64,000 bases of DNA from Heliocidaris tuberculata (Eukaryota; Echinodermata; Echinoidea; Camarodonta; Echinometridae), in the NCBI GenBank assembly GCA_025618425.1, contig CM046842.1, positions 38,157,054 through 38,221,053 on the forward strand, in the 5' to 3' direction. A program made the position numbers and the translations under genes. The notes under the pieces were generated by a model, which saw only the letters and a list, made by a program, of their open reading frames with translations, made no database searches and had not been told where the DNA came from. Positions 31,690 to 42,300 of this stretch are shown one piece after another; position 1 is the stretch's first letter; every line of letters begins with the position of its first letter.

Positions 31690-32346
31690 CACTCAAGCCC
31701 CCTTTCCAGAAGATGGAGACCTTTGGGCAACCATTGGGCGACGAAAAATTGGCAAGATCTCTCAGAGTCTCCAAACCCCCCAAAAAGTTTTTTCTGTGGA
31801 AACGCTCTGGAGATCCTTGAGCACTCAGTGAGGGGACAAAAACATTCCAGTCTCCAAAACACCCAAAAAAGTTGTTCCTGTGGAAACGCTCGGGAGATCC
31901 TTGAGCACTCAGTGAGGGATAAAAGATTCCATAGAGATCTAGGAAGACCTATGAGTGACCTTGGTGATCGTTGGGCATTCGATAAGAGACCATAATAGTA
32001 GAGAGTTCATTGAGCGCTCATTGCGCAATCAAAGGTGCTCTCTGAGAGACCAAATGAAATCCCTGAGAGATGTAGCTGCGACCAACGGAGATCACTGAAT
32101 GACCAAGAGACCAATGACACGAATGCTTTGGCGGAAAATTTACCAAAAATGTGTTGAGAGATTGCCGAGACATTATGGAAATACTGATGAGGCCGTTCAG
32201 CGCTCATTGAAAGATCGCTTCCCTCAGAGACCACTGGAAGACTGTTTTAAACCAGTTCAAAACTTGATGGAGACCAGGGAGACCATAGACTCTGAGATCA
32301 CTGAAAGGTCACTGAGAAACCACAAAAGCCTCTGTGGAAAGGGCGT
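31690..32346. mobile_element. Foldback element with CCCTTTCCAGA...GGAGACC motifs
   Basis: The left end CCCCTTTCCAGAAGATGGAG is matched inverted by CTCTGTGGAAAGGGC at the right. The interior is a chain of short 'gagatc.ctgag' and 'gagaccaa' phrases. A block of about 79 bp ('ctgtggaaacgctc.ggagatcc' to 'cactcagtgaggg') is tandemly repeated twice at 31773-31920. The open frames here follow the repeats. Confidence 0.6.
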
Positions 32347-32538
32347 ATATATAAACAATAAATGCTGCACCTGTGTTTGTAAAAACGAATTAGGAATAAG
32401 ACTATGTATGCACGAGTTTCTTGCCCATTATACTCACATATAATATGTTATTATTCTTTATATTATACATCATGGCTTGAGCAGAGTAGAAACTTCTTTC
32501 TGACTACAGAAATATATGGTAGAAATATTATAGGTCTT

Positions 32539-32962
32539 AAGCCCACTGCATACTATACGGTCGACTACGATCCGATTTTGGAAATAAATCGCAATAGCAT
32601 TAAATATAGGTGTTCGAAAAGAAAATCTGCCTGATGCAGGTTCTGAACAATGATATGAATTTTAAAAATATATAGGATTTTGATGCGCTGTTGGCCTTAT
32701 ACCCGGAATAATATAAGGGCCAAATCAGTTTCAAATCGTAGACAATCGTAGGACTGCTCTGACGTCACTACGACTCGCAGCCGATTTGGCCTTTCCTCCG
32801 ACTAAAAAGCTCGCAATAGGCCGTATTTTCGATTTTACTATAACTATTCAGAACCTCAATCAAAAATATTTTATGTGTTTAAATGTTTATATCAAATACT
32901 TTGCCATTTTCTTCCGAAATCGGATCACAGACCGATCGTATAGTGAGCGGTGGGCTTTAGAC
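32539..32962. mobile_element. MITE with GCCCACTGCATACTATACG ends
   Basis: Left TAAGCCCACTGCATACTATA with CGATCCGATTTTGGA, and right TCCGAAATCGGATCACAGAC with ATAGTGAGCGGTGGGCTTTA, are inverted repeats. No ORF. Confidence 0.75.
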
Positions 32963-32989
32963 ATTAGAGGTGGGTATGTGAGAGTCCCA

Positions 32990-33230
32990 CAGAGAGTGAG
33001 AGAGAGAGAGAGAAAGGCGGGTGGAGAATGAAAGAGAGAGAGAGAGAGAGAGAGATGCCTCATGAGAGAAAGCCTACCGGGGAGAAAGTGGGAGAAATAA
33101 TGTACATATCGTATTCGAAAAGGGGAAATGGAGAGAGAAAGATAGTAAACTGATAGACAGTGAGCTGAGTGAGCTGAGAGTGAGAGAGAGGGGGACAGAG
33201 ACAGGTATAGAATTAGGGACAGGATATAGA
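32990..33230. repeat. (GA)n-rich tract
   Basis: GAGA repeats with short interruptions. Minus-strand Leu/Ser frames are artefacts. Confidence 0.9.
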
Positions 33231-33698
33231 GAGAAAATGAGTAGCTAGTTATTTGGGGCTGTATACGAAGAGGAAGGTCATGTATAAGGGTGATAATGAT
33301 AAGTAAAATTGGACGCCGTTGATATATCTCCAGCATAATTTATTCAACGATATAGTACGTAGGCCCTAATAATGATTTATGCAAAAACACCAAATTTCCC
33401 CAAAACTTGACTTACACATTAATTGTGATAGGTATTATGACTGGAAAGCTGATTTTTGACACTTTAACCTTTGCCCGTCGATTTGAATCACTAATTCTTT
33501 TTCTCGATATCTCAAGTTTTTTAAATTTTATTAGTGATAGCTAATTATCATCATACAAATAGGCCAACGGGTAACACTAAATATCTTACCGATAAAATCA
33601 CTATCTTACAAAAGAAAATCATAAGGATAATGGATAATGCCCATGTTCGTTCACACAGCTATCCTTTTTTTTACGAATCAAAAATTCTAAAGTTTCTA

Positions 33699-33812
33699 GG
33701 GAGGTGTTTCATAAAGCTGTTCGTAAGTTACGAACGACTTTACGCACGACTGGTGATATGTTCTTGTGATAAATGAGATATCCCAGATTTTCCCTGGTGA
33801 TTTAACATGTAG
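33699..33812 (+). mobile_element. GGTGTTTCATAAAGCTG family, truncated copy
   Basis: Nearly identical to the left half of 19841-20087, through 'gagatatcccagattttccctggtg', then it stops. The right arm is missing. Confidence 0.7.
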
Positions 33813-34164
33813 GACTGAATTTTCAATAACCTTAATCAATTTTGACAAATAATAAACTTTGCATTCGGATGCTTGTTTAACAGCAAGAATTCACTTATTC
33901 TCTCTTATCAATAATTCACTTCTCGTAATGATGCTTTATGAATTTAATATTATTGAACGACCCAATCGTGATTAAGTTATATAAGTTTCTGGACATGTAA
34001 TATACAAGCTTTGCTTTTAATCAGGTCCAACTGTTTTCAACATCACTTAATAGGTCAATATTTGTGTATCATATATTTTACTTATTGATATTTAGTTAAG
34101 TGCCCATATCTATGGGGAAAAAAACATCGTTATATTATTGTTGTTATTGTATTTATTTTATTTT

Positions 34165-34262
34165 ATCTTGGCAAGCAGCCGACGGTGGGGCACCTTATCG
34201 AAGGCCTTAGATTTTATGAAGGCCTTCGATAAGGTGCCCCACCGTCGGCTGCTTGCCAAGAT
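34165..34262. repeat. Perfect 44-bp inverted repeat at the LINE 5' break
   Basis: 34165-34208 is the exact inverse of 34219-34262, with a 10-nt spacer. The right arm is real RT coding sequence (AFDKVPHRRLLAK region); the left arm is a backward copy of it. This shape fits an inversion or snap-back event during target-primed reverse transcription. Confidence 0.85.
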
Positions 34263-35348
34263 TAGAAGTTATGGCATACGTGAGTTGGTGTTGGTGGTAA
34301 ATTGGATTGAGGCATTTCTAGTTGGGAGAAGACAGCGTGTATGTGTGAATGGAGAGTTTTCCAGTTGGAGTCTTGTTGCGAGTGGAATTCCACAAGGTAG
34401 TGTTCTTGGGCCTGTGTTGTTTGTGTTGTTTATAAATGATCTACCTGACACTATTTCCGAGAGTAGTGTTTATCTATTTGCTGACGACACTAAGATTTTC
34501 AAGTATATTAGAGATGAAAATGATCGTATTGCCCTTCAGAGGGATCTTGATAGGCTCCAATGCTGGTCTGACAAATGGCTGCTAAGATTGAACCCTAAGA
34601 AATGTAGTGTTCTCACCATTGGTAACTCCCAGTCTGCCCCAGCAAGGCCATTTGTGTATAATATGACATGTGATGATTCACCAAGTGCCCTCATGCAAGT
34701 GTCATCTGAGAAAGATTTGGGAGTGGTGATTGATGATAAGCTGAATTTTGAAGAACATCTTCATACAAAGATCAATAAGGCAAATAGTCTAATGAATTTA
34801 ATCAGACGAACCTTTGTTTATTTAGATAAGGAAAATTTCTGCCTTTTGTACAAATCGCTTGTTCGCCCTCAAATAGAGTGCGCTCATGCGGTGTGGAACC
34901 CCCACCTAAAAAAAACATATCCATGCTTTGGAAAATGTCCAAAGAAGAGCGACTAGATTAGTCCCAGAGTTAAAGGGGCTGCCTTATGCACAACGATTGA
35001 GATGAGTTGAATATCCCTACTTTAGCTTACAGGAGGGCTCGAGGTGATATGATTGAATTGTACAAGATTTTTAATAAATACGATTCTGATGTAACACCAA
35101 ATCTTGTATTACAATCCAGAGATCAGACAAGAGGGCATAGTAAGAAACTGTTTATTCCTAGGACCAAAACTCAGAGGTACAAAAATTCTTTTTATGTACG
35201 AATACGTAAACCATGGAATAATCTCTCTAACGACACCATTACTGCCCCGAGTGTGCACAGTTTTGAAGTCGCATTGGATAGGTGCTGTAAAAGTGAGCTG
35301 ATTAAGTACGACTATGAGTCGCCTGCACCAGGAAATGATCCAGCCATC

Positions 35349-35837
35349 TTAACTCTTTCAGTGCCGATGTCACGTATATGTGACAGATAGACTTGTCATT
35401 TTCATTCACCAATTGCTCGACCACAGGAAAGGTATATGGTGGTTATTTAAAATCAAAATTTTGAACATAAATCAAGCATTCTAAATTATGATTATAATTA
35501 TATGCTACCATAGAAATTTTCAGAAAAAAATTGCAGATCTTTAAAATGATATTACCATATTTCAACATTGAAATATAGCAAACAAATGGGAAACCAAAAA
35601 ATAATGGACAAAAAAGAAACTCAAATGTAATTTTCAATAATTCTTATGCATAAAGTTGGGTAAAGTAATAACGTTTGGTATCATAAGAAATGGTATTAAA
35701 TTTCCTGCAGGTTTTGTACACAATATTTTGTAAAATAACAGATGGTTAATGATGTGCAGACATTTGAAAAGTAAGCATTGATCACAATTTGGTAAAATTT
35801 TGAAGAGAGCTAAACCCCTTGGCACAGTAAGAGTTAA
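35349..35837. mobile_element. TTAA-flanked element inserted in the LINE
   Basis: Left TTAACTCTTTCAGTGCCG, right CTTGGCACAGTAAGAGTTAA. Both ends carry TTAA, the piggyBac-type target. It interrupts the LINE tail, so it is younger than the LINE insertion. The 489-bp AT-rich body has no ORF. Confidence 0.75.
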
Positions 35838-35978
35838 AAAGGAAGAAGAACTTGGAACTGAATACAGAGGCCTAGTGCCTGCGTTCAGTATCTTCCCTAG
35901 GTATCCCCAGGTATGATATGCACTACAGTATTATGTTAATATGATTGAAACAGTCAATAAAATCTTAAATCTGAATGC

Positions 35979-36110
35979 TTGGTATCCAGTTTGCATAATA
36001 TTACTTGTTGCTATGTCCGGAAAGCTTCGTGCAAGCTTTCAGGTTGTCAAGAACAACCTTTGTTTGAAAGGTATGTATAAAATTTGAAACATTACCGAAC
36101 CGGTCTATTG
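35979..36110 (-). mobile_element. AACCGGTTTACTAA-family element, partial, inverted
   Basis: On the minus strand it reads 'aataggccggttcggtaatg', 'caaaggttgttcttgacaacctgaaagctt', 'catagcaacaagtaat' and 'ctggatacc', matching 29339-29480. The second half is missing. Confidence 0.7.
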
Positions 36111-36979
36111 AGGATATTTTATGCTTGTTTATACTTATAGGCATTGCTTGGATTCTCCCCTTATATTAGAAAAAAGACAATTATGTGTCGTCCGCATTTG
36201 CTGTGTCGCCCTCTACATGCAATTGACACAAATTACCGTTGCGTTAGGCCGCGCCGAGCATGCATAGCATTGCGCCGGAGATATATGAGCGCTGATGAAC
36301 TTTGGCTTATGCTCAAATTTTGTGATAATTTTGCAGCATATCTGCGTTTCCGACTATCATTTTGAACCTGGGATATCCGAAGGAAAGGTAAATAAACCGA
36401 CTATACATGCTTTGATGACAGTAAATATCTTCCTTACATGTGTGAATGCAGATGAATGGTAGCATTTATCAGTGCACACAATGCTGTCGCACCAATTGTC
36501 ATTGTCAAGTCATTGCAACAATTAAAACTAAAAGTCCCACACGTAGCGTTCCGTGTGTCTATTCTTGTCTTGACTTCAGTAAGTTGTGTGTGAAGTAAAT
36601 ATTTTGACGTTATGAGGCATTGTGATTTGTTTCATGATCTTCAGAGCGGAATTTGAATGTCGGGTTGTTGAAGACTGTGAATGTTGATCAGATGTTTATG
36701 CAAATTATTGACCATGTTGACCTGTTGACATTAATAACTGATTAGATCTAGATCTACTTAGTACTGTGTCTGAAGTCACACTGAAAAGTGTCAGCTTAAA
36801 AACGTGCTGATTCAGGGGGAAAAAATGGCACAATTTGGGAGGCAAAATCATCCTGTTAATACAATGTGATCTGAATTAATTTTTATCTCATATTTGGAAT
36901 GTATGGAAAGAAAAAATCCTGGTCATTCTTTTGACACTAGGGTCAAGTTTTTAGGCTCACTAGAAAATTAAAGATAAAT
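36110..36979. other. Intergenic, no gene recognised
   Basis: A mildly GC-richer patch at 36180-36300 has an open frame without family likeness. No splice-linked coding or repeat structure was seen. Confidence 0.45.
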
Positions 36980-37768
36980 CAGGGTTGGGCGGTAAAAACA
37001 GGTGGCGGTAATTACCGGCGGTAAATACCGTCCGGTAAATATGATGGGCGTCCGGTAAATATGTAAAAAATGGGAAATATGATTTTAATTCTTTATTTAT
37101 TAATAATTTTACTTGTTTTTAGCCTCAACAACTGAAAATATTGTTCTGAAATAATTAGCAGCACAACAGAAACACACAAACAAATTTATTAAATCCACAC
37201 TGCATACCTGTACATGTACACACCCAAACACCCACACACACAAATAGAACACACCAGAGCGGGAAATATAACACGTTATATTGCACGGTCGTGACATATA
37301 ACGAATTACGCACTGGTAAGACCCACATCTTACCAATCAGAAACCTTGTTACATACAACCCATCTTATATTCTACTGTATGTAATTGGTTTTTGTAAGTC
37401 AATAGTATATCAATGCTTTTGTATACATGTGTACTAGTGATTGCTGGTTTTGAACTTTTGATAAAATGTTTACAGAAAAAAAAAAATCTTTTTACAGCCA
37501 AAATAACAGACATAGACTAACACACGAACAAACACACACTCACACACACACACCCACACACACATATAGTACACACCAGAGCAACTATACTCACCACCAT
37601 TGTTATTATGTTCAAAATTGGACAATCCCTATGAACAAGTGAGTGGAAAAATATATTTCCCGGTATTTCCCGGTAAAAAGCGGTAAATACCAGTAAAAAG
37701 CGGTAAATACTGCTTATTTCCAGGCGTCCGGGAAATAAGCCTCTGAAGCGGGAAATATGCCAACCCTG
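36980..37768. mobile_element. hAT-like palindromic element with CAGGGTTGGG ends
   Basis: Left CAGGGTTGGGCGGTAAA, right GGGAAATATGCCAACCCTG. Both subterminal zones carry repeated CGGTAAATA / TATTTCCCGG phrases. A direct repeat ATAAAT abuts both ends, shorter than the usual 8 bp. The interior has CA-rich repeats ('cacacccaaacacccacacac') in two places. No transposase. Confidence 0.7.
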
Positions 37769-39066
37769 ATAAATTGCAAACCCTTATATTTGTGTGTATT
37801 CAGATTGCCATTTCCCCATGTGCTTCCTATGGGAAACTGAAATATCTGTTTTACACAAATTTTGTCACTTTTTCGCAATTTTACACTGTGATCTGATATT
37901 CAAACCTTGAAAAAATTCATACCATCAGAAAGATTGTAGAATTTCCTATCTGGTCATGTAAAGGTCAAGTTTTTGACATTAAGTCATGTAAGTATAAAGT
38001 CGTAACAGGTTTCGGAAGCTCAAAATTTGGATTTGTGTGTGTCCCATTTCTTAACTACATACATGTAGCCTATGGCAGGAAAAAGCTGAAAAATGGTCCG
38101 ATTTCATTCTCTTATTTTACAGTAATTAACCGGAATTTTTCATGAAATATCATATTTCTGTCAGTTTCATGGTTATTAATTTAAATCCAGAAAGAAAATT
38201 TAATATCATTTTGAAATAAGAGAAATAATTTTTTTCTCCGGACACCCTAATATTAGCCTTAGGCTTACCTTAGGCACTTCAGTTGCGCGAGCAAAAGTGC
38301 AGACAGCAGCGCTGACCGCGATCATTCGCATTGCAGTGAATGTGACCTCCATGCCATTTACACACAGCTCGGTGCGATGTTTCGAAGTCTTTCACGCTCA
38401 GCCGCATTTCGGGGCGGCCTTTTGGCACGATCCGATATTGTCTGAACAAATTCTTTATTCCGCTGATTCTGATTGGTCAAAAATATAAAAATTGACTTTG
38501 TATGTCTTTGTGATACATCGGAGATGCCATCACCAAAGTTTTTCTTGACACATGCGGGGATTTCATCGTTTGCCAGTGTTCTTACTGTTCCTTCGTTGGG
38601 ATAATGCTGGTAAATTGTCAGATTTTAAGGAAACTTTGTTAGTAATGAAAGTGTAGAGTAAAGGATGGTGTTTTCGGCCGGGATGAGAATTGGGCAGGTA
38701 CGACGTACATGTATGCATGGCAAAATCACTTTAAAATGCATAGCATGAGAGCATATCACATATCACATATCACACACATAAAATACATACCAAAGTCACA
38801 GGGGAACCGCAGTAGCAATGAATAAATTAAATATCCTTAAATATCACATTTTACTTTTAGCGATGTAATCAGCGGTCCCGCTACTCTAATCTGAAAATTG
38901 TGTCCAATCGCACATTGCTGTCAAAGATAGTCAGTGCGCGAGATGCACATGCGATATCTCCGTTAGTCTTGAGACTTCAGTTCTGATACCTTGGGAGCAG
39001 TTTTAGGCCAGATTTTACGCGGGGGAGCTCAGGCGTTTACTAATTGTATGGGAGGGGGGGGGGGGA
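37769..39066 (+). other. Upstream region of the zinc-finger gene
   Basis: No exon was proven. The patch 38283-38480 is richer in CpG ('gcgcgagc', 'gcgctgaccgcg', 'ttcggggcggcc') and contains CTGATTGGTCA, a CCAAT box on the minus strand, at about 38470. It could be the promoter. A 5' untranslated exon ending near 38609 (ATGCTG|gtaaat) is possible but unproven. Confidence 0.35.
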
Positions 39067-39074
39067 ATAAGATA

Positions 39075-39245
39075 CAGTTAACTTTGCATAACTCAAAGTT
39101 GCATAAGTCGAACTTTCCCTAAGTCGAATCAATTGTTTTGACCAAACTATGCAAAATATGTGTTATTTACATTTCCTAAGTCGATTTTTACATAACTCAG
39201 AAACTATTTTTGGTGGTCCCAACAGATGCGACTTATGCAAAGTTA
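39075..39245. mobile_element. MITE with TAACTTTGCATAA ends and 8-bp target duplication
   Basis: The element runs from CAGTTAACTTTGCATAA to TTATGCAAAGTTA, with internal 'cataagtcgaac' and 'cctaagtcga' phrases. ATAAGATA flanks both sides (39067-39074 and 39246-39253). The 8-bp duplication fits the hAT superfamily. Confidence 0.8.
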
Positions 39246-39316
39246 ATAAGATAAATATTTTATAATATTTTTCAATATTTCGATTGACCTTTGACCTTTG
39301 TTATGTAGATTGAGAG

Positions 39317-42300
39317 ATGGAAGAGGAGGAGGTTGTAATAGAGCAAGGTCAGGTCGAGCTGGATGAACAAGTGGATAGAGAGGCTGTGATCATCATGAAT
39401 GCCTTGGCTGGAGAACCTCATGGTAAGATCATTCATTAGAAAGTAAGAAGGAGAGAGAGAGAGAGGGAGGAAGAGAAAAGGATGGAAAATAGGAGGACAA
39501 AGAGATGGAGAGGAGGGAGGGAGGAAGGAGAGGGGAGAGGTGCTCATAGGTCCTCACCTACATGTATGTGGGACTGAGTGTAAAAATTACTTTGAAGTCC
39601 ACCTATTGTGTTCAGAGATTTTAATGCACTACGACCCATGGGCAGAAATATTATTTGACGGTGGCTTTTTCAAGCGTTTCGGGGGCTAATCGCCCTTAGA
39701 CCCTTCATATTTTTTTCTCTGGTGGGACTGTGTCAATCATACACTGTTGCAGTAGGTCTGCTAGTCAAAATCAGGTAACAAAATTGCTCTAAGCAAGATT
39801 TAATTTTCTTAAATTTGCTACATGTAGATTACCTGATTCAGGGACTCTTCAAGTCTTACTATGCCACATATTTGAGATTTCAGAGTTGAAAGTGAAATTT
39901 TGAATAATTATTTTCCTCTCATGTATGAATGATCAAGAATGGACCATAGCCTGCTGATACATGCACATGCTATTGAAGCCTATTCACCAGTAAAAGCTAT
40001 TGTGGAGTACAAGGTTATCTTCAGATAAGCTTGTACATGTATAAGTTGGCGAGAGGAGAAGTAGGAGGAGGAGGGAAAAAATAAGAAGGGGGGTGGTAAG
40101 GAAGGATGGGAGGAGAAGTAGAAGCAACATTCTTGCGAGGTATGGCTCCACAGTTGTCCCTGCGAGCAAGATCTGCACAAAGTGTGCAGAGGGAGGAGGT
40201 CAAGAGGAGGGATGTGCCCCCCTCCCGCGCAAAGCGTGATACAATGTAGCTCTGGGGCCCGTTGCACAAAACTTACATTTAATCGCAACTCCTAAAAATC
40301 AAACGCAAGTCCTAAATGCCCACTTCTAATTGGCTGAAAGTAAAGTTGCATTTGATTTTCCTGAGTTGCATTCAAATGCAAGTTTTGTTTGTACAACAGG
40401 CCCCTGAACTTACATGTTTACAAGCAATAATGGAATGCTAAGATTACAGCTTCGGAATTCATGTGTTAATTACATCTTCCTTCTTACAAAGTTTAGCGCA
40501 TATGTTAGATGGGTTGAAATCGACCCGACTTTTGGCCCCTTTCGGGGGCTCTGGGGACCAAACCCAGCAGCTTCGTTCGAGCTGACAAGCTTTTTGTGAA
40601 TGACATAGATAGTCTAAGGAACTTTAAGGGGTCAAATCTCACATTAAAATGGGTTGACTATTTGGGTACAGGCTCCCAGACTATCAGATCATCAGCTCTG
40701 ATAGTCAAGTTCACATTGCATTGGAAGATGGGTCAGGTCCTGGGTTGGCAATTTACAAGGAAATGCATGTACATGTATTTCCTAGGATAATTCAGATTTT
40801 TAGCTTCGAGGGTCGTGTGAACTAGCCACTATAATATACTGTATAAGCCATAAATTTCGCGGCCATAAATTTTCGCAAATAGGACTAACCAGACTATTTC
40901 GCGAGTGGTTGAATTCGCGGTCGGAAAATTCTCAAATCTACAAACAGCAGTGATGATGTACTTTTGCAAAGCGAAGTGGTGAATTTCTGACCAGGAGACA
41001 TCAAATTCAACTGACTTCTTATGTTGGAAATATTTTGGCGTGTTGTTAAATTTGCGACCCACCCGCGATTCGCGAAATTCGCGAAAATAAAACCCCCACG
41101 AAATATATGGCGTATACAGTAGTCATACTTTCTGTGTTTATTTTTATCATTCAGGAAACACAACCTTTCAGATCATCAGCTCAGATGGTCAGGTTCATTT
41201 AGCATCGGAGGATGGATCTGGTCATGTGACCCAGCACCTGGATGAGAACGGTCAGCCTGTCATCTCAGTTAATCTGGCTTTTAGTGAAGAAGGTATGGTG
41301 GTGGATCCAGTGTCCGAACACTTTTCAGAAAATCAACGATAGCAAATAAAATATCAAACTTACGTAATGAATGCTTAAAGTCCTACAGAAAAAGAAGTTG
41401 ATGGAATTTTTAAAAGACAACGTAGATTTAATACGATATTCCCTTCCGAGTGAACCCCTTCCCAACGACACGGCGTTTTGGTCCCTTGAAAAAGATACTG
41501 TATTTCCGAACGTGTGAAACCTATGGGAAAAAGACACAACTTTTGTTTCAATAGTGTGGTTTTCATACGCGTAGTCCCCCGCGTATGAAAACCCATTTTA
41601 GGCGCTTAACTGTACGCGTTCGGTAATACAATCAGTTCGGAATTACAATCCATGACTATAATTATTGAACATTAGCAATACAGTGGAACCTCGTTATAAC
41701 AAACTCCTATGGACCTTGAGGAAATTACCTCTTTACATGTATATTGAAACCTTGTTATATCAGGGCTAGAAAACAGTAGAATACAAAGAAGTGGGACCGG
41801 CAAAATTACCTTGTTATAACGAGAGTTTGTTCAATTGTTATAACAGTGTTCTTTATAATGAGGTTCCACTGAAAAGCCCAACTCCGACACAGTGTGGTAA
41901 ACCTAGAAAAACATGCCCCCTGCAAAATTAAAACCAGTTTACATGTAAATTTGAATGAGTGGCAAGTTGTGGTTGAAACACAGAGACCTTCATGCAGCCA
42001 AGTGTTGTCTGTGATCAGTGTTAATTTTTAACAATCACTACCTGACCTGTATTCACTTTTAACCCTTTCAAGACAGTTGCTCACATTTTGTGGTTTGGCT
42101 CAATAACTTTTGATTCAGAGCTCTAAAAAATATACCAGATACATGAGTAGAAAGAGCAAAAATTTCTGCACACTCTGTCCATTTTTGTTGCATGACCGTG
42201 TTGTGTTTGATAGCAGGGAATTTAAAAAACAAGAATAAGCTTTAAAATCCTTAAATGGGCAACACATTAAGAGATTCAAAATCATTGTTTCTTATTGAAA

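Larger units (their letters stand above)
34165..35918 (+). mobile_element. 5'-truncated LINE with reverse transcriptase, broken
   Basis: From about 34209 the plus strand encodes the middle and end of a LINE reverse transcriptase: FMKAFDKVPHRRLL, SGIPQGSVLGPVLFVLFIND, and the catalytic box YLFADDTKIF near 34470-34500. Thumb-type sequence follows, including LLYKSLVRPQIECAHAVWNP. The frame breaks twice: at an A-run at 34907-34914, and near 34998, where an extra base interrupts RELNIPTLAYRR. Downstream coding resumes to WNNLSNDTITAPSVHSFEVA. It is split by the element at 35349-35837, then probably ends with EYRGLVPAFSIFPRYPQV and a stop near 35918. The RT domain resembles the CR1/L2 group. No endonuclease domain is present. 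The 5' end carries a 44-bp inverted duplication. This copy is dead. Confidence 0.85.

Noticed and set aside
32099..32443. 114-codon frame
   Set aside because: Lies in a foldback repeat of short GAGATC phrases; no family likeness.
34138..35390. A functional host gene with a reverse transcriptase domain
   Set aside because: Truncated, twice frameshifted and interrupted by another element; it is a dead LINE.
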